Translations under genes and position numbers: made by a program
The notes under the pieces: model-generated
What the model saw: only the letters and a program-made list of their open reading frames with translations
Database searches by the model: none
What the model was told of the DNA's origin: nothing
Part shown: in pieces, positions 20,481 through 33,685 of the stretch
Numbering within the stretch: the first letter of the stretch is position 1
Layout of the letters: every line of letters begins with the position of its first letter
Source: Symsagittifera roscoffensis
Lineage: Eukaryota; Xenacoelomorpha; Acoela; Convolutidae
Length of the DNA stretch: 64,000 bases
Assembly (NCBI RefSeq): GCF_963678635.1
Contig: NC_087066.1
Location: 12,632,517-12,696,516 of the forward strand
Direction: 5' to 3'

Positions 20481-22103
20481 CACAAAGGGGCATCAATCGA
20501 ACAGGCCTTGACCAGCATAGTGGACAGCATAGGAGAACAGAACGAACAGATGCCCCGAAGAATAAATCAACTGGAGAGGGCAGTCCACGTCGAGAGAGAA
20601 AGCCTGCCGGAAGAGATCAACCGCAACAGACAAGAAGTCAGCAGAAGTGAAAAACGCTTAAAGGAGAGGACAGATGAACACATGGCCAAAAACTTTTCGC
20701 GAATGACGAGCGAAGCTGAGCAAAGGGAGACACGATTGAGATACGATATGGAGAAGTTAAGAAGTCAGCAAGAGCAGATTCTTGGGACTCTTGACACAAG
20801 AACAGACGCGATGATGGAGAGGCGCACTCAGGTTATCATGGATAGGTTGGATGGGCTCCTAGGAAACATGAATGGATCGCGGAATAGAGAAGCAAACTCA
20901 GGAGAACCCAACAGGGAGTCGAGAGTGAACTTCAATGAACAAGCTAACAGAAGAAGGACATATGGATCCACAAGAGGTAGGGGCAGTTCATCCAGCTATC
21001 CCACAGGAGATAAAAAGTCGTGGGGCCCAAATATCTGAGGAGGTTTTACTGCTAACAGACCGACCTCAAATAAAAGACCGACACAAGACGCAAATACGAC
21101 TGGGAGATGTGATTCCACAAAGCGGAGTCATGCGAATCAAGGAAGAAATCATCCCAGCGACTCGAACAGGAGGGAAAATCCGGAGATTTTATCGGATGGC
21201 AATGATGCTAAAGCTTTCCTGACGAGGCTATCTAGAATCAGTGAAAGCAGCGAAAGGTCCCGGAAGGTATTTGAGAAATCAAGATGCGATAAAGACGAAT
21301 GTGACGGCTGTATAGATACCTGGATAGAAGTCATGAAACTGCATTTTGAGGAGGAAGACTTGACAGAAAGACAATAATGCAGTGCGCTCACTAGCAACCT
21401 GGAAGGGACAGCCCTAAAATGAGCGATGGCCAAAAAACAATACCAGCGGGACTCAGCTGAGAAGATCTTTGAGATCTTGTTGAATCGTTTTGGCTCAGGA
21501 GTACAACGACACCAAGCAATGGTACGCTTCGAGAAACGGAGGCAACGTGCAGACGAAATAATAGATAAGTTTTTAGATGATCTGGAAATGCTTAGACGGC
21601 GTAGTCAACCAGATGAGTCAAATAGCAGGATGAACATAGCTGTAGCCTCAAAATGCATAGATGGTATAAAAAACGATGAGCTTCGAACGATGTTGGCAAC
21701 GCATTACCCACCACTTTCAACTAATGCGCCTACACCAGAAGAATTGCGTCTCAAATTGAAGGAATATTCTCTACTAAAGCCTCCATTGAGATCTGGCTAC
21801 TTCAAAAACAATTATGGCAATTTTAACAATGGACCAGCTAACCAAGGTAAAAACTGGTACAAACTAAGGGACCACGTGGACAAGAGACGCTCTTGTAAAA
21901 AATGCAGTTCGACGGACCATCATGTATCAGCATGCCCAACCTACAAACAAGGCATGAAGGCGATAGGCTTCAGCCTCGAGGATGAAGATGCGTCAGAAAC
22001 CAATCATGAAGATTTCATGAGAGGAGTAATTGCAAAGTTCGGATCCAGATATTTCTTTTGTAACTTGGAGGGTCACTTTAAATCAAATTGTCTACAATTT
22101 TGA
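20475..22103 (+). pseudogene. Gag of element 2 (coiled coil, capsid-like domain, zinc knuckles)
   Basis: An N-terminal frame (20,475-21,038, ATG start) is rich in Glu, Arg and Gln and predicts a coiled coil. After frameshifts, 21,190-21,420 and 21,426-22,103 hold a retrotransposon-gag-like helical domain with an R-F-G-S-G block and F-x-x-x-R-Q-x-A-D-E-I. A CCHC zinc knuckle follows (C-x2-C-x4-H-x4-C, near 21,894-21,935). A second knuckle near 22,050-22,095 has lost its first Cys (Tyr instead). The protein would form the particle and bind RNA. TAA at 21,375 and TGA at 21,420 break it. Confidence 0.8.
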
Positions 22104-23660
22104 GACGCTGTGGGAGACATAAACATCCAAGGCATGCGGAAGCTTTATCGGGCGTGAAAGCCAGCAAGGCACGCCTGTTGAGTGAAACGGAGGCCCGCAG
22201 GAAAGACAAATATCTAGAGCTGACTACAAAGAAAATGCAGGCAGTGACAGGAGAAATGCGTGAGCTAGAACCTGGGACAGCGGCACACGATTTCAAGATC
22301 GACTATAAGGCAGCAGCGAGAGATGCCTTAAACAGAGTTCAACAGGAGTTGGTGACAAAGGAGATAGAACAAAAAGTCAAGCTCGAACTAGCAAGTGATA
22401 AACTCAGGAGAAGCTAAGCGCCGTTGAAGCATCGGAGGGGAAGACACGAAAGCATCAAGCAGTTTGAGCATGAAATTGAATGTGATCTCTGGGCAGACGT
22501 TCGGCATGGCGCCACAAGAAAGCAAAATACAGTCAATAATCTCAGTGGTGGGACATCAGGTGATCAGGAACCTTAATGAACCTTCAGAATTTATTTGATG
22601 CATTTGGATACATATGCGGATTATCTGAGACAGGTAGAGCCACGCACTGAGTCAAGGGCTGTGTGAACGTTTTTAACAACGGGTGGCCCTCGAATAAAGA
22701 AATTTCAAGGGTGCTATGTGGAAGTCTATGGACCATACCGAGTGACGTTGAATGTAGAAGGGATCAGTATCTTTACTAGGACCTACGTCACAAATAGGAC
22801 AGATCTGTTTGGGTCAAAAAGAACTTAAAGTCCATACAAACGGCCATGACGCCATGATGGAGCAAGATGCGGTGCACATAGGATACGAAGCAGATGTGAC
22901 TGCACATCTGCTAGACACCAATGGAAAGAGAATAGGAGTAACAGGACTTCTAGATACAGGAGCGGTGGTTAATGTTATGCCAGTAAAGACATGGGAAAGC
23001 ATGGGCTTCACGAGTGAAGACTTAATTCCGACAAACCTGAGATTGGCAGCAGTCAATCGCGGAACGATCTAATTAGCCGGATGAACACCAAAAACAGTTC
23101 TTCGCATAGGAGGATGGGACCTTTGGATGAGTTTCCTGATTGTAGAGAACCTGGACAATTCAGACCAATTCATCTTGGGCCGCAACTTTGTCAGGAATTT
23201 TGAAGTGATGATCGACCTGAACATTGGACTAATAAGCATTATGAACCCGGACAGGAAGTATATTAAGCGATCGGTAAGCAGAATTATAACTGATGAGAAT
23301 AAGGTCCCAATTTTTTTAGTCAGAAAGGTAAAACTACAGCCGGGACAGGCACTAGTAGCGATTTTTAGGATGAGAAATTCAAACTCGGTAAAGGACAGTA
23401 AATAGGTTTGCTTGGTGCCCAACCCAAACAGCCAAAGCTCAGTGATTTTCGGCCGGAGCTTTTCAGTAACAGAAAACGGACTGTGTGTGAGTGTATTGTT
23501 GAATACACTGGACACCACGGTTTCAATCCAGCGTGGAAAAAAACTTGGCTACGCTTTGCCAATGAGGACCGACTATGAGAAGAAACCAATTTTGAAGAGA
23601 CATATTGTGAGAGAATATCCCGGCCATGCCAGTAAAGATATGATTTTACAATTTAAATAA
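22104..23660 (+). pseudogene. Gag-Pol junction and aspartic protease of element 2
   Basis: Broken counterpart of 16-1320 in element 1. The frame at 22,088-22,417 is Lys- and Glu-rich linker. The protease active site D-T-G is at 22,952-22,960 in the block L-L-D-T-G-A-V; the later F-I-L-G-R-N-F block is near 23,170-23,190. Stops at 23,070 and 23,405 and frame changes between 22,600 and 22,810 disrupt it. It ends at TAA near 23,660, before RT, at the same relative place as the TAG in element 1. Confidence 0.75.
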
Positions 23661-23689
23661 TTGAAATCTTTTAATAAACTGTTTTAAAT

Positions 23690-24640
23690 GAAATCCGAAA
23701 CAGATGACAGCTTGTCGAGCTGCTCAAAATTTCCAGATTGCCCCTCGTATTGAAATTAGAATCCAATAAACCGGTTTTGCCGGAAAAAGAACAATTGATA
23801 GTTAAAATAGGTGAGGTAGAATTTGAATCATTAAGGGAGGTTTTAAATCGGAACGCGGATGTTTTTTCAAAACATAAGGCGAATATCGTTGTTGCACCTT
23901 TGTCGAACACGAAATCGAAATAGCGGAGGGCGCCGTTCCCCATAGGGAAGGTGCAACGCGTATGACGCCTCCGAAATCGGAAGCGTGCAGAGCGGAAATA
24001 GAAATGTTGCTCGAATACGAAATGATAGAACCGTCGAAGTCGCCTTGGGCTTGCGGAGTAGTCATGGTCAAGAAGAAGGGGGGACAGCTTGGTTTCTGTT
24101 GCGACTTTCGTTACCTGAACGCAGTAACAATAAGAGATGCGTATCCGATACCGCAAATAGACGAGAGCCTCTCGAAACTTGGCGACGCCAAATTCTTCAC
24201 TACACTGGATCTGGGTTCTGCCTTCTGGCAGGTCTCTTTACGAAAAAAGGACAGAGAGAAGACTGGATTCGCATGTGAATTGGGTTCGAACCAGTGGAAG
24301 ACCATGCCCTTTGGCTTGTGCAACGCTACAGCGATCTTTCAAAGACTGATGGCTCAGGCTTCGACCAGAGTAACGAAGAAGTACGGGAATTTTGTGATGT
24401 GCTACGTGGATGACATTGTCATAGCAACACCCACCTTGGCAGACCACATCATCGATAGACTCAATGAGGTCTTCGATTGCTTGAAAGAAGCGGGCTTGAA
24501 ATGCAAACCATCGAAATGTGAAACCCTTAGGGACTCAATCAAGTACATGGGCAGAATGGCGTGACAGGCATGGCGTGAGGCCAGACCCGGAAGCAGTGGA
24601 AACTGCGATGACATGAAAGGCCCCCAGAACGGAAACACAG
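23690..24640 (+). pseudogene. Reverse transcriptase of element 2
   Basis: Main frame 23,962-24,564 with T-L-D-L-G-S-A-F-W-Q, M-P-F-G-L-C-N-A and intact Y-V-D-D at 24,403-24,414. An upstream part (23,738-23,923) is in another frame. Just before M-P-F-G-L this copy reads S-N-Q-W-K-T, showing that the TGA in element 1 replaced a Trp codon. A frameshift at about 24,560 ends the frame after the thumb region. Confidence 0.85.
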
Positions 24641-25228
24641 CTCATAAGTTTCCTGGGATTTGTCAATTACTACCGTGAGCTAATAAAAGGATACGCAGAC
24701 AAGGTTTACCCTATGCAGCAACTGATGGGCAACAAAGGAAAGAAGTTTGAGTGGAACGAAAAAGCTCGAGCAGCCTTCAGGAATATAAAGCGGGACTGTG
24801 CTAGGCGCCAGTGCTAGGCATGCCCACAGAGAAGGGCATGTACGTTCTCGACACTGATGCTTCAGTAGTAGCCATCTCAGGAATACTGCATCAGGAGCAA
24901 GAATGGAATGGGAGAACAGTTCTCCATCCCATTGCATATGGCAGTGAAGTATTGAGTGACACTGAAATAAAATATGGTGCACCGAAGGCAGAAATGTTTG
25001 CAGTAGTCACATTCTTGGAAAAAAAACCGCGCATAGTTGGGGAGCACTACCTTTAAGCTGCGCGTGAACAACAGAGCGTTATCTTGGTTGAAGACGTACC
25101 CGATGGACCAGAGCTATATTGGTCGGTGGATAGTCAGGTTAGATGACTACCACGTAAAAATTGAGCACAGGATGCGTGACAAACACCAAAATGCCTCAGC
25201 AGAAAGACTGAGTTTTACAAGAGATTAG
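24641..25228 (+). pseudogene. RT connection and RNase H of element 2
   Basis: 24,650-24,800 matches the connection block of element 1 (G-F-V-N-Y-Y-R-E-L). 24,811-25,056 and 25,037-25,228 hold V-L-D-T-D-A-S, E-M-F-A-V-V-T, N-N-R-A-L-S-W and H-Q-N-A in two frames joined by a shift near 25,040. The closing D-S-L-S motif is damaged. Confidence 0.78.
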
Positions 25229-25762
25229 AAGAAAAGCAAGCGAATCAGGCGGAGATCATGGAAGGGTTCTCGTTCTGGGGGGAAGCTGAAAAAAAACCCT
25301 GATAAAAAAATTTCGTCCGGGGAGTCGTGTGTTGAAGGAAATGGCCGTGACGAGGAACAAGAACTGGAGGATAAAATTTTGTCCGGGGAGTTTAGATGGA
25401 TGAGCAGAACGTACAGGTTGAAACTTGCCGTGGAGACGTGCTCCGTGGCAGACTCTCCCGTTGACAACAAATCGAGGATTTCAAAAATAGATACCTAGTC
25501 AGACAGGAACTCGAGCAGAGGATCAGAATTGTCAGAATTGGCGATCCAGACATTGCTAGTGGAGACTCGATCAAGAGACTTGGACAGGGAAGTATATCAG
25601 GACCCTGACAGTGATCGGTAGCTGGTTTTCAGTGAAAGAGTCTCTGACAACGCAGCGGATGATCTGAAAACAATAGCGGCATGGAAACGTTCGATGACTG
25701 CATTACCGTAGAAGGAAGCAGTCAGGACTGACATTCAACCGTTTAGACAAAAAACAGAGCCA
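25229..25762 (+). other. Decayed pol linker, element 2
   Basis: Counterpart of the acidic linker at 2,890-3,740 in element 1; charged residues in shifting frames with many stops. The short string tccgggga, found twice in the element 1 linker, also occurs twice here. Confidence 0.5.
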
Positions 25763-27268
25763 ATGGCGAAAGTTTGTTGCGTGAAAATGGAAGATGACAC
25801 ACATCAGCCCGGTGAGCTGGGTAGTCAATTGAGGGTATTGAAGACATGTTTGAAGGCGGGATATAGGTTCTCGGACCTGCTAAGAGCGCAAAAGAATGGC
25901 CGCATGATGAGCAACTTGAAGAGGTGGATCGAGACAGTATTTTATGCAGAAAGAGAGAAGTTTACACTTGAACAAGGACGATATTGTGGCTTGCAGGAGA
26001 AGAGATGAAGACAAAGTCCTATACAAGTATAACGCGATAGTGTTGCCGCAACTCTATCAGACAGAACTCTTATTCAGGTCGCATGATCAGATGGGCCATC
26101 AGGGGATCGACAAAGTACATCAGAGGATCCTGAAGCGCTTTGAGTGGCCTGGAATGAAAAAGGCACGCGAGAACAGCATGTCTGTCAAGCCAACAGGTCA
26201 AGGATCCAAGGAAATTGAGATTTCCTTTAGAATCGATCGAGTCCTCTGAATTCAACGTGGTGGTACAGATGGACCACCAGAAGATATGTATGACAGACAG
26301 TGGCTTTAATCAGGTCCTGGTGGTGATCGATCATTTCACGAAATATGCAGAGGCCATGCCCCCTGCATAACTGACTCAGCAGAAGAGACATGCGATCATC
26401 TTATCAATACGTGGATAGCGAGGCAAGGATGTCAATCGGACAATGGAACAACCTTCGTAGGAGAACTTACTAAAGAGCTCATGAGACTTTCTCAAGTGGC
26501 TCAAGCTCATTCTACGACGTATCATCCCCAGACGAACGGCTTAGTGGAGAGGCAAAATTGGGCTCTGGTGTCGATGTTGAGGGTGTATTGCACCAGATAC
26601 ATGACTGATTGGGACAGATACCTTCCACAAGTGATGGGAGCTTATAACAGCACGCAACACTCCACCACGGGAATTAGTTCACACATGATGTTGACTGGTT
26701 ATGAAAAGTCTTTGCGTTTGACTTTCTTCTACCCAGAGTAAGAAGGAGAAAAACATCATCACAAGTTTATGTAAGGGAGGTGATTAGACGTCAACAAGAA
26801 CTGAACGACTTGTGCAGACGAAACACTCAGCAAGCACAGGCGAGGCAGAGGAAAAGAATTGATAAGAAGGCAGCTGGTGCAAAAGCTTACTCAGTAGGAG
26901 ACTACGTATGGGTATTTCAAAACGTTAAACAACCAAAAGGAACCAAGAAGCTCCTAAAGAAGTGGATGGGACCGTTCATGATAACGGAGGTGTACCAGAA
27001 GGGACGTTTCTACAGACTGAGTACCGGCAGAGCCGCTAACTTTGAAATCATTAAGCCACACAACCCATCCACAGAGGACTGGTGCATACATGAAGACATG
27101 GAAGAGGGCGATTATCTGATGATAGACTCTGACTGCGAGGTCAATGAAAAAAGCACCAGGGAAAAGAGTGCTGGGAATGAAGCCCTAGAAGATGGAACAA
27201 GTCCGCCGCTGGATCTGCATCCCAATGAAAAAATTGAGGCAGATGAAGAAACCTTACCCTACGCATAA
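25763..27268 (+). pseudogene. Integrase of element 2
   Basis: The N-terminal zinc motif keeps H-D-Q-M-G-H near 26,080, but the C-x2-C has lost its second Cys and is out of frame. The core keeps all three catalytic residues: Asp at 26,272, Asp at 26,439 and Glu at 26,547, with exact D-x35-E spacing, although a short deletion precedes the second Asp and a TAA near 26,368 interrupts the core. The GPF module W-M-G-P-F-M-I lies near 26,970. The tail ends at TAA 27,266-27,268. Confidence 0.83.
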
Positions 27269-28060
27269 GAGGAATGGCTTGACCCCAAACAGATAGAGGT
27301 TCCCAAACACTTGAAACCAGATCTACCGTTTGCAATACAGACACGTCAGAGTGGCAGGACAATGATGACGGAGATGTCTTCGTAGTGGAAAGGATAGACC
27401 TGAAGAAGATAATGGAAGAATAACTGGGTCTGGAGGAAATACCCGCATCACAGGACATATGCATAGTCGATGACCAAGATGAGGAGTGGATCGATGACCG
27501 GTCTGAGCCCGATGTAGAATTCGATGATGAGCAACAGCAATCGTACAAACAAGAATTGACGAACCTGTGCATCTTGAGGGCTGAACGAAATGACATCGGA
27601 CCCAAAGGAGACCAGTGTCACGATTCAGGACGTAGACCGTGAGAGCATGAAATACATAAAAAACGACAGGGATAATCCTTCCTGGGCTGCCCAGGTAAGG
27701 CAATTAAAAATTTCTGCGTCCAACCTCAACTTTATATCCGACATGAGATCGACTAGGACGTCGATGCATACTTTTGTCCGGGGATCAGGGGGAGGACTTA
27801 CCCACACTGCGAAATTATTAATGAAATAAGTAAAATTAGCGAAATTAGAGAAACATGTGACCTAGAAGCAGAATCAGGCGAGCCTACTAAGAAACCGGAC
27901 ATAGCGAGAGTAGTAGAGTCATTTTTAAGTATACTTAATAATCAAGTAGCATAATACTAACAGATAGCAATTTCATACTCACAAATGGACATGTGCGATA
28001 GCGATAATAGCGTACATGAGTTTTAGGACAGCGCTTATGGCGTTTTTTAAAGAGAGAAGA
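27269..28060 (+). pseudogene. Integrase tail and DVDxYFCPG accessory region, element 2
   Basis: Decayed counterpart of 5,300-6,123. D-V-D-A-Y-F-C-P-G is at about 27,752-27,780, followed after a one-base shift by G-L-T-H-T; downstream pieces match R-E-T and T-D-S-x-F-I-L of element 1. Several stops and frame changes. Confidence 0.55.
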
Positions 28061-28086
28061 ATTTAGAATTTCTTTAGAAGCAAAGA

Positions 28087-28392
28087 CCATGAATAGGAGG
28101 TTTAGCAGCTTCCGGCGGCTTCGCAAATACCAGGAAACTATCTATGCTTCTTGGTGACGAGGGCGACGGCGAAGAAGCAATTGGATTTGGTCTTAAAGAC
28201 TTGGTCTTGTCCTTGACGAGACTGACAGACTTCCTTGTGGAGAAGGAGGTGAAGGAGCTCTCACTTCCAGTATTTGACCCAAACCGAAAACGACTGTATC
28301 CACGGGAGCTGTATGCTCTGATACACGAAATCTTTTCTGATACTAACATACAAGCGTACTTATATAAGAAATACTATTTGAGTATAGACTGA
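28087..28392 (+). pseudogene. Conserved 90-residue accessory protein, element 2 copy
   Basis: Matches 6157-6447: L-T-R-L-T-D-F, P-V-F-D-P-N-R, P-R-E-L-Y-A and K-K-Y-Y-L-S-I are conserved. The N-terminal block C-F-L-V-T-R is present but one frame over, so a single frameshift near 28,180 breaks the gene. Ends at TGA 28,390-28,392. Confidence 0.6.
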
Positions 28393-28722
28393 GTGTAGGT
28401 TGAGCGTAGGACTTGTTTTTTTGTGTGTGTGATATGTTATGTGTTTATGTTTTTAGGATCTTGGGTATGGAAGGGTTAGTTACCACAAATGACTGAACAA
28501 TACTCTTAGGAATAGATCCAAAGTCTGGACTGTCCATTTTTAATTCGATTTCTAAAATTTTAGCAATGAATTGATTTTATTATATTTTAAGATCAAAATC
28601 TTTTCACTTGACTGTTTTAAGTTAATTTTAATTTTATTCTGAAGTAATATTGATAAATGTGATACTCGTGACCTCTTTTCTAGATCCTGATTGATCATTT
28701 AATTATTCATTAGATTTTAATT
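28393..28722. other. AT-rich spacer, element 2
   Basis: No frame and no repeat array. Same relative position as 6,448-6,925 of element 1 but without the 19-bp repeats. Confidence 0.5.
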
Positions 28723-30375
28723 GTGAAAACTGACAATCAAACCGAATCAAACGAAACGCATAACTTCGATTTGAATGAGCTGATGGACCTAGCGGAGGCT
28801 TTTGTAGGACCGGTGATAGATGCGATCTATCGTCGGCTAATGGATCAAGACATCGCTCCGGAGGACCCAGAGGCAGTCATGTTGCTGGTCGCCTTGATAA
28901 ACATCTTAGGGCACGACAACCGACCGCCCCACGAAGTCTTATTGATTGCCGCATACGGACAACAGGGATTACTAGACATGAGGATTATGATGTGGAGAAA
29001 CGGGGATCTCTCAGGAAGTGACTTGGAGAACAAGCCTGGATTGGGAAGTTCCATGACCTACTAGCCAGGTGAGATGCCTCTCCCGACCAAGCCTATGCCT
29101 GGACTGAGAAGGATGCATCAAGAATTGAATAGCGAGGCAGCCTCGTTTAGTTCACAACTGAGAACAGCTGTGCCACCGGAACGGGCGAGAGTGGAAGAGG
29201 AAGTCCAGACGAACGAGACGATACACGATCTAAATGAAGTGAAAAAGAACTGGAGCGAGTGACCAAAACCTTGCTCAGTTTTGAAGAGGACAGAGACACG
29301 TGGAAGAGACTGTTCGAGGATTGCAATAAGCGAAATTATAAGGATCAATTGGAGCGGTTGCATTAACGACAACAGTGGAAAGAACGATACCCGCAACGGA
29401 TGCTCCTCGTGGGCAGTCACCGATGCAGCATCTGACGCCTCGCAAACTAAGCCAAACAACAGAGGTGCAAATTCTGAAAGCAGCCGGCAGAGTAACAATC
29501 CCAGATCTGAGTGACACCCCAGGTGATCCAGTCGTGGAGCGGACTCTGCAGAAGCTGGTAGAAACAGCTGGACGACTGGTGACCAACAAGAGCGTGCCAG
29601 GTTCCGGGGTGACTGCACCCTATGGAACGATCGATGGCACAGGCAGAGTGGAGTTCTCCACATAAACGATGAAGAGAACGGGAGCTTTTGCCTCAACTAA
29701 ACCAACAGAGACCTCAAGAGTTCCTGACAGGAAGATAAAGGAAATGCCTATGAAGAAAGTGTCCCGCGTATTTGACATACCAAAGAACAGCCATATCAAG
29801 AACAATTTCACATGAGTTCCGGATAAGGACATGCGAGCATGTTTCAGCCGATCGACGTGGAGTCCAGCAATAATCATGCAGCAACCGCCGCTCGGGACGT
29901 CACATTTGATATTAGGCGATAGTCTGGTGAGTGTTCTGCAGAACTTAAGAACCTCATGGATCACTACGGTGATGGCCTTTGGAGGCGCGATAATAGCCCA
30001 ATTATATCGAATGGTGCAGTTGATGAACCCAGGAAGAATCCCAGACATAATGATCCGAATAGGCTCGAACAATGTGTCAAGGAGTTCGGATGAGGAAGAA
30101 GCTCAATGGGAATCAATGATGTTTCACCAAGATATAACAGAAATTTCAATGCGCGGTACTGACCGTCTGCATCGTACTGATGAGCACGAGAACGCTATTG
30201 TCGATAGGAAGAAGGCATAATGAAAGGGTCATCAGATGGAATCACATCGTGCGAAATCTGGCGAGTCGCAATGCTGGACGAATGATACTGATGGATTCAT
30301 AACATGAAATGAGAGCTCTGGATCAGGCCAGATTCACCACTGATGGAATACATTTTGACAGTATAGAAGGTTAGG
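28723..30375 (+). pseudogene. Coiled-coil/SGNH hydrolase accessory protein, element 2 copy
   Basis: 28,723-29,064 matches the N-terminus of the element 1 protein (Y-R-R-L, L-D-x-R, L-x-N-x-P-G-L). The heptad array is not conserved. The hydrolase module spans 29,897-30,361: G-D-S-L with Ser at 29,921-29,923, a G-G-A block II, then R-I-G-S-N-N-V-S at 30,059-30,082 as block III, and D-G-I-H-F-D at 30,342-30,359 as block V. All expected catalytic positions (Ser, Gly, Asn, Asp/His) are present, more clearly than in element 1. Stops and shifts elsewhere make it non-functional now. Confidence 0.68.
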
Positions 30376-30380
30376 CCTGA

Positions 30381-32604
30381 ATGAATAGTGTCTTCCAGGA
30401 GCAATTAGACGAATTGGAGATCGAACTCTTTGATACAGGAGTGCTGAGAACGGAAGAAACTACGAATGAACCGGCAATTTTGTTCTTTGTGCCTCCTAAT
30501 CTAGAGACACGTCTGGGATCAGTCTCATCAGTATCCCAGGTGCTGCAGAACTCCAGCGAGCTGGGGCGGAGGACGGACGTATAGAATCGACTGGGCGAAG
30601 CGCCAGCAAGGAGAACCATTCATCCGCGACGGAGATTTTAACCTGTCAACTTAACAGTGGACACGACCTCAGGCACCTCGAGATCGGAAACGACGAATAC
30701 CAGCAGAGAGGAACGACATCCGGCAGAAGCTCTCTGATGTGGTCGAGACCTTATACCTTCCCCCTGGCGTGTCTACAAACAATACCTGATGGAGTTGAAC
30801 CTTCAAACGGTGAAATTTGCAGCCGATGCGATGAGGATGCTGCATGAGGCGAAGCTCTCCGTGAACGGACTACACTCGGTTGTGGGAGTGGACTGGTTGA
30901 TAGCAGCCAGAATCAAATTTAGCTCCACAACGGCCTTACGATTCGCTGACCTCGAGGGACTGCCCTCAAATAACACATGGGTCCAGTAATTGCCAGACCT
31001 TTGCAGGACGTAAGAATGAACCATTGCAAAGAAAACCGAGAAGAAAGGCCCGGAAGATTTCTGACGACTAGAGCAACAATCGGACAACATGTAAAGGTGT
31101 TCAAACAGGTGCAGACGCCTCCATCTCACGTGAAAGGAAGGGCTCATCCGAAACAAGTAGCCCAAGAAGGTGACTTTGAGAGATATGGCGAGCTGAAATT
31201 TTGGATTGACGAGACCTTGTTTTGTCCTTGTTTTGCCCTAACGTGGAAACGCTGGCAGCAACCGACCTAGACTTGATGCAGTCTGAATCCATGGCAATCG
31301 GGGTCCAACGATAAACGGAAATGAACCCGATAACAATAGTGTTCGCCGGCATAAACGATCACTTGCATAGTAGGGGTTTCCTGAGCAGACTCAGAGAACC
31401 TACAGCGGCGGAAGATGCGGTGTGGCCAGCAATAAAAGATGTTCTAGAATCCATGGGCGATATAAAGGACGGGTTAAAAGAAGGAGTTTTCACGAAAATA
31501 ACACCAAAAGCTGTAATTGCGTTGTCTCCGGGATAGGCACATCTCCCCGATGGATTGAAATTCGTGTACCCAATGGTACACCGCTCTCAGAAGGGAAGTA
31601 TGTTGTAATCATATCTGCCCCGAATCGCAAAGTGGAGGCGAGAATCCTGAGAACACTTAGGGCAGAATTATCGGCAGTATGGTCGGATATCTCAAACGAC
31701 ATGAGAGGGTTCAAAGACCATTCGCTACACATGCTAGTACTGGATGAAGTGTTGCGGTTGGAACTGTCAAACTTCAGCTGGTAGTTCAAATTGAGGCCAG
31801 AAATCAACGATGATCACCGAGTGATAGAGACAATGTCCAATGACTTGTGGTTCAGAGGAATGGAGAATAAAGAAGAAGGACAGAAGAGACAAAACTCCAA
31901 AGAAACGAAAGCTCACTTGGAAGCGATGGTTTTGCGCACGAAACCAGAGGCCAATAAGTGGCTGCACTTGACTCCTTGAGAAGCAGCATTAGGTACAAAC
32001 GCTTTGGAGCGAGGCCCAGTGATGATTAAGAAAATTCACGCCTACCTGGTTGAATCTAGCAGAGAATGCAGAAGAGAAGTCAGCCGAGTTTGTGAATAGA
32101 ATGTGCCAAGTAACTCTTGAACTATCTGGACGCAGAACTTATGTGGAGAATTTATGAAGGCTTCGACCGGACCGACAGCATGTTTGAAGGGTTGGAAGTA
32201 GGATGGACTGCGTCCTTCCTTGCGAAAATCTACCCCGCACTCTCTAGATACCTGGTAAGAGAGTTTCTTGAAGCGGTTACCGAGTTATCGATATTATAGA
32301 GAATTTCGTGAAAGGACCAGTGGTACTGCTCATCAAGGGAGTACAGAACCTACGGTTGGAAGGAATCCTGACGCTAATTGCGATCACACATAGGAACTTG
32401 GGAGGGCTGATGAATTTGACCGGTTACCCCAAGAAAATGAAAGAAAACGTAAAAAACTTTAATATAAAAAGATCCACGGACTCATGGACTAAGGTAAGGG
32501 ACCTGAGACACACTCTGATTCAGTATCTCCTACAGCAGAATCGCTTTGGAACAGGAGATGACAAAACGATTGAAAAAGAAGAAGCATTTCCCTCTATTGA
32601 CTGA
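30381..32604 (+). pseudogene. Second SGNH-like accessory protein, element 2 copy
   Basis: Begins at ATG 30,381 (M-N-S-V-F-Q), one short interval after the stop of the preceding hydrolase gene. Broken by many stops. F-A-G-I-N-D-H at 31,341-31,361 and N-D-D-H at 31,806-31,817 followed by L-W-F-R-G-M match the putative blocks III and V in element 1. The C-terminal part (32,308-32,604) matches the shifted part at 10,660-10,830 of element 1. Confidence 0.55.
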
Positions 32605-33541
32605 CTTGAGCCTAGCTATGAGGACCGATCCCTCAGCGCTAATCACAGGAACCACGGAATTTGTAACAGTAATATACGGTCCTGCGGTAACATTTAGGTT
32701 CCCTGACGTTAAAGTGGAAGCGTATAGAAGGTCGGTGCTGCACCTGAACCTCTTTTCAGCAGTGGACGGGAGCGCACTCAATTGGTGTGAACAGAATGTG
32801 TTACGTGAGTTAATGAGTGCTGTTCACGAAGAGATATCTCACGTGAGTTATGAGAAGAGATCCTGTTAAGTGAGTTAATGAGAAGATTTGCTGTTCACGA
32901 AGATATCAGAGTCAGAGATGAGAGCAGTAAACTTTAATGATCATTTTCGTGACCGAATGAGTGAAGTAGAGAGAGGGCCCATTGAGGTGTTCCCAAAACT
33001 CTGGAATTTGAGTCCCTACGATGAAAAGAATGGCGAGGTAACAAAATTTCCTCGTTTAATGGCCTCAAACCACAAAGTGAAAGAAGAGACGAAAGGCTGG
33101 TGTGATTACAAGAAGCTGCCAGAAGAATTAAGTGAACTCCCCTTGATCCAAAGGATGTTGCTCGGAGCAGACTCTGAAATACTAACTCCTAGGTTAAGAG
33201 CCTCTGAGACAAATGAAAGGATGATGGCGAAGTTCTCTGAGACGATGGATCCGTGCTTCTTGGGCAGAAACGCTGCTGTAATGCAATACGCGCAGTTTGC
33301 ATACATGGATGAATGTACGAGGAGACGAACGACTAATGCAGCTACTCCGAAACCTGGAAGGTTTGAAGACGAGTGGGCGAAAGTGGACCTGGCGCCAATG
33401 ATCATGAGAGGCAAAGCGGACTTGCAAGAAGCCGCGCTAATCGTACTGAGTGTGAAACTGGAATTGGCCATAAGTGGGAAACTGTTGACGAGGACTGCTT
33501 TAGCACCCTTCGGCTGTGAAGAAAACAAGATAAAGCACTGA
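32546..33541 (+). pseudogene. YGPAVT accessory protein, element 2 copy
   Basis: 32,546-32,869 carries P-L-L-T-D-L, M-R-T-D-P, I-Y-G-P-A-V-T and A-L-N-W-C-E-Q; 32,888-33,541 carries P-I-E-V-F-P-K-L-W-N-L and the C-terminal part. A stop at 32,867 and a local duplication of about 55 bases (gttcacgaaga context, 32,810-32,905) separate the two. It shows what the gene looked like without the 0.58-kb duplication of element 1. Confidence 0.6.
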
Positions 33542-33685
33542 GAAGAAGAGGACAAATCAGCTGGCAGCCTAGACATACCAAAGTTACCAGACGGGACAAG
33601 GAGTGAAGAGCAAGGCCCTTCGAGTTCAGCGAGAAATCAGAAACGAGATGATAAGTAGGGAGAAGACCGCCTATCGGAAGAACCC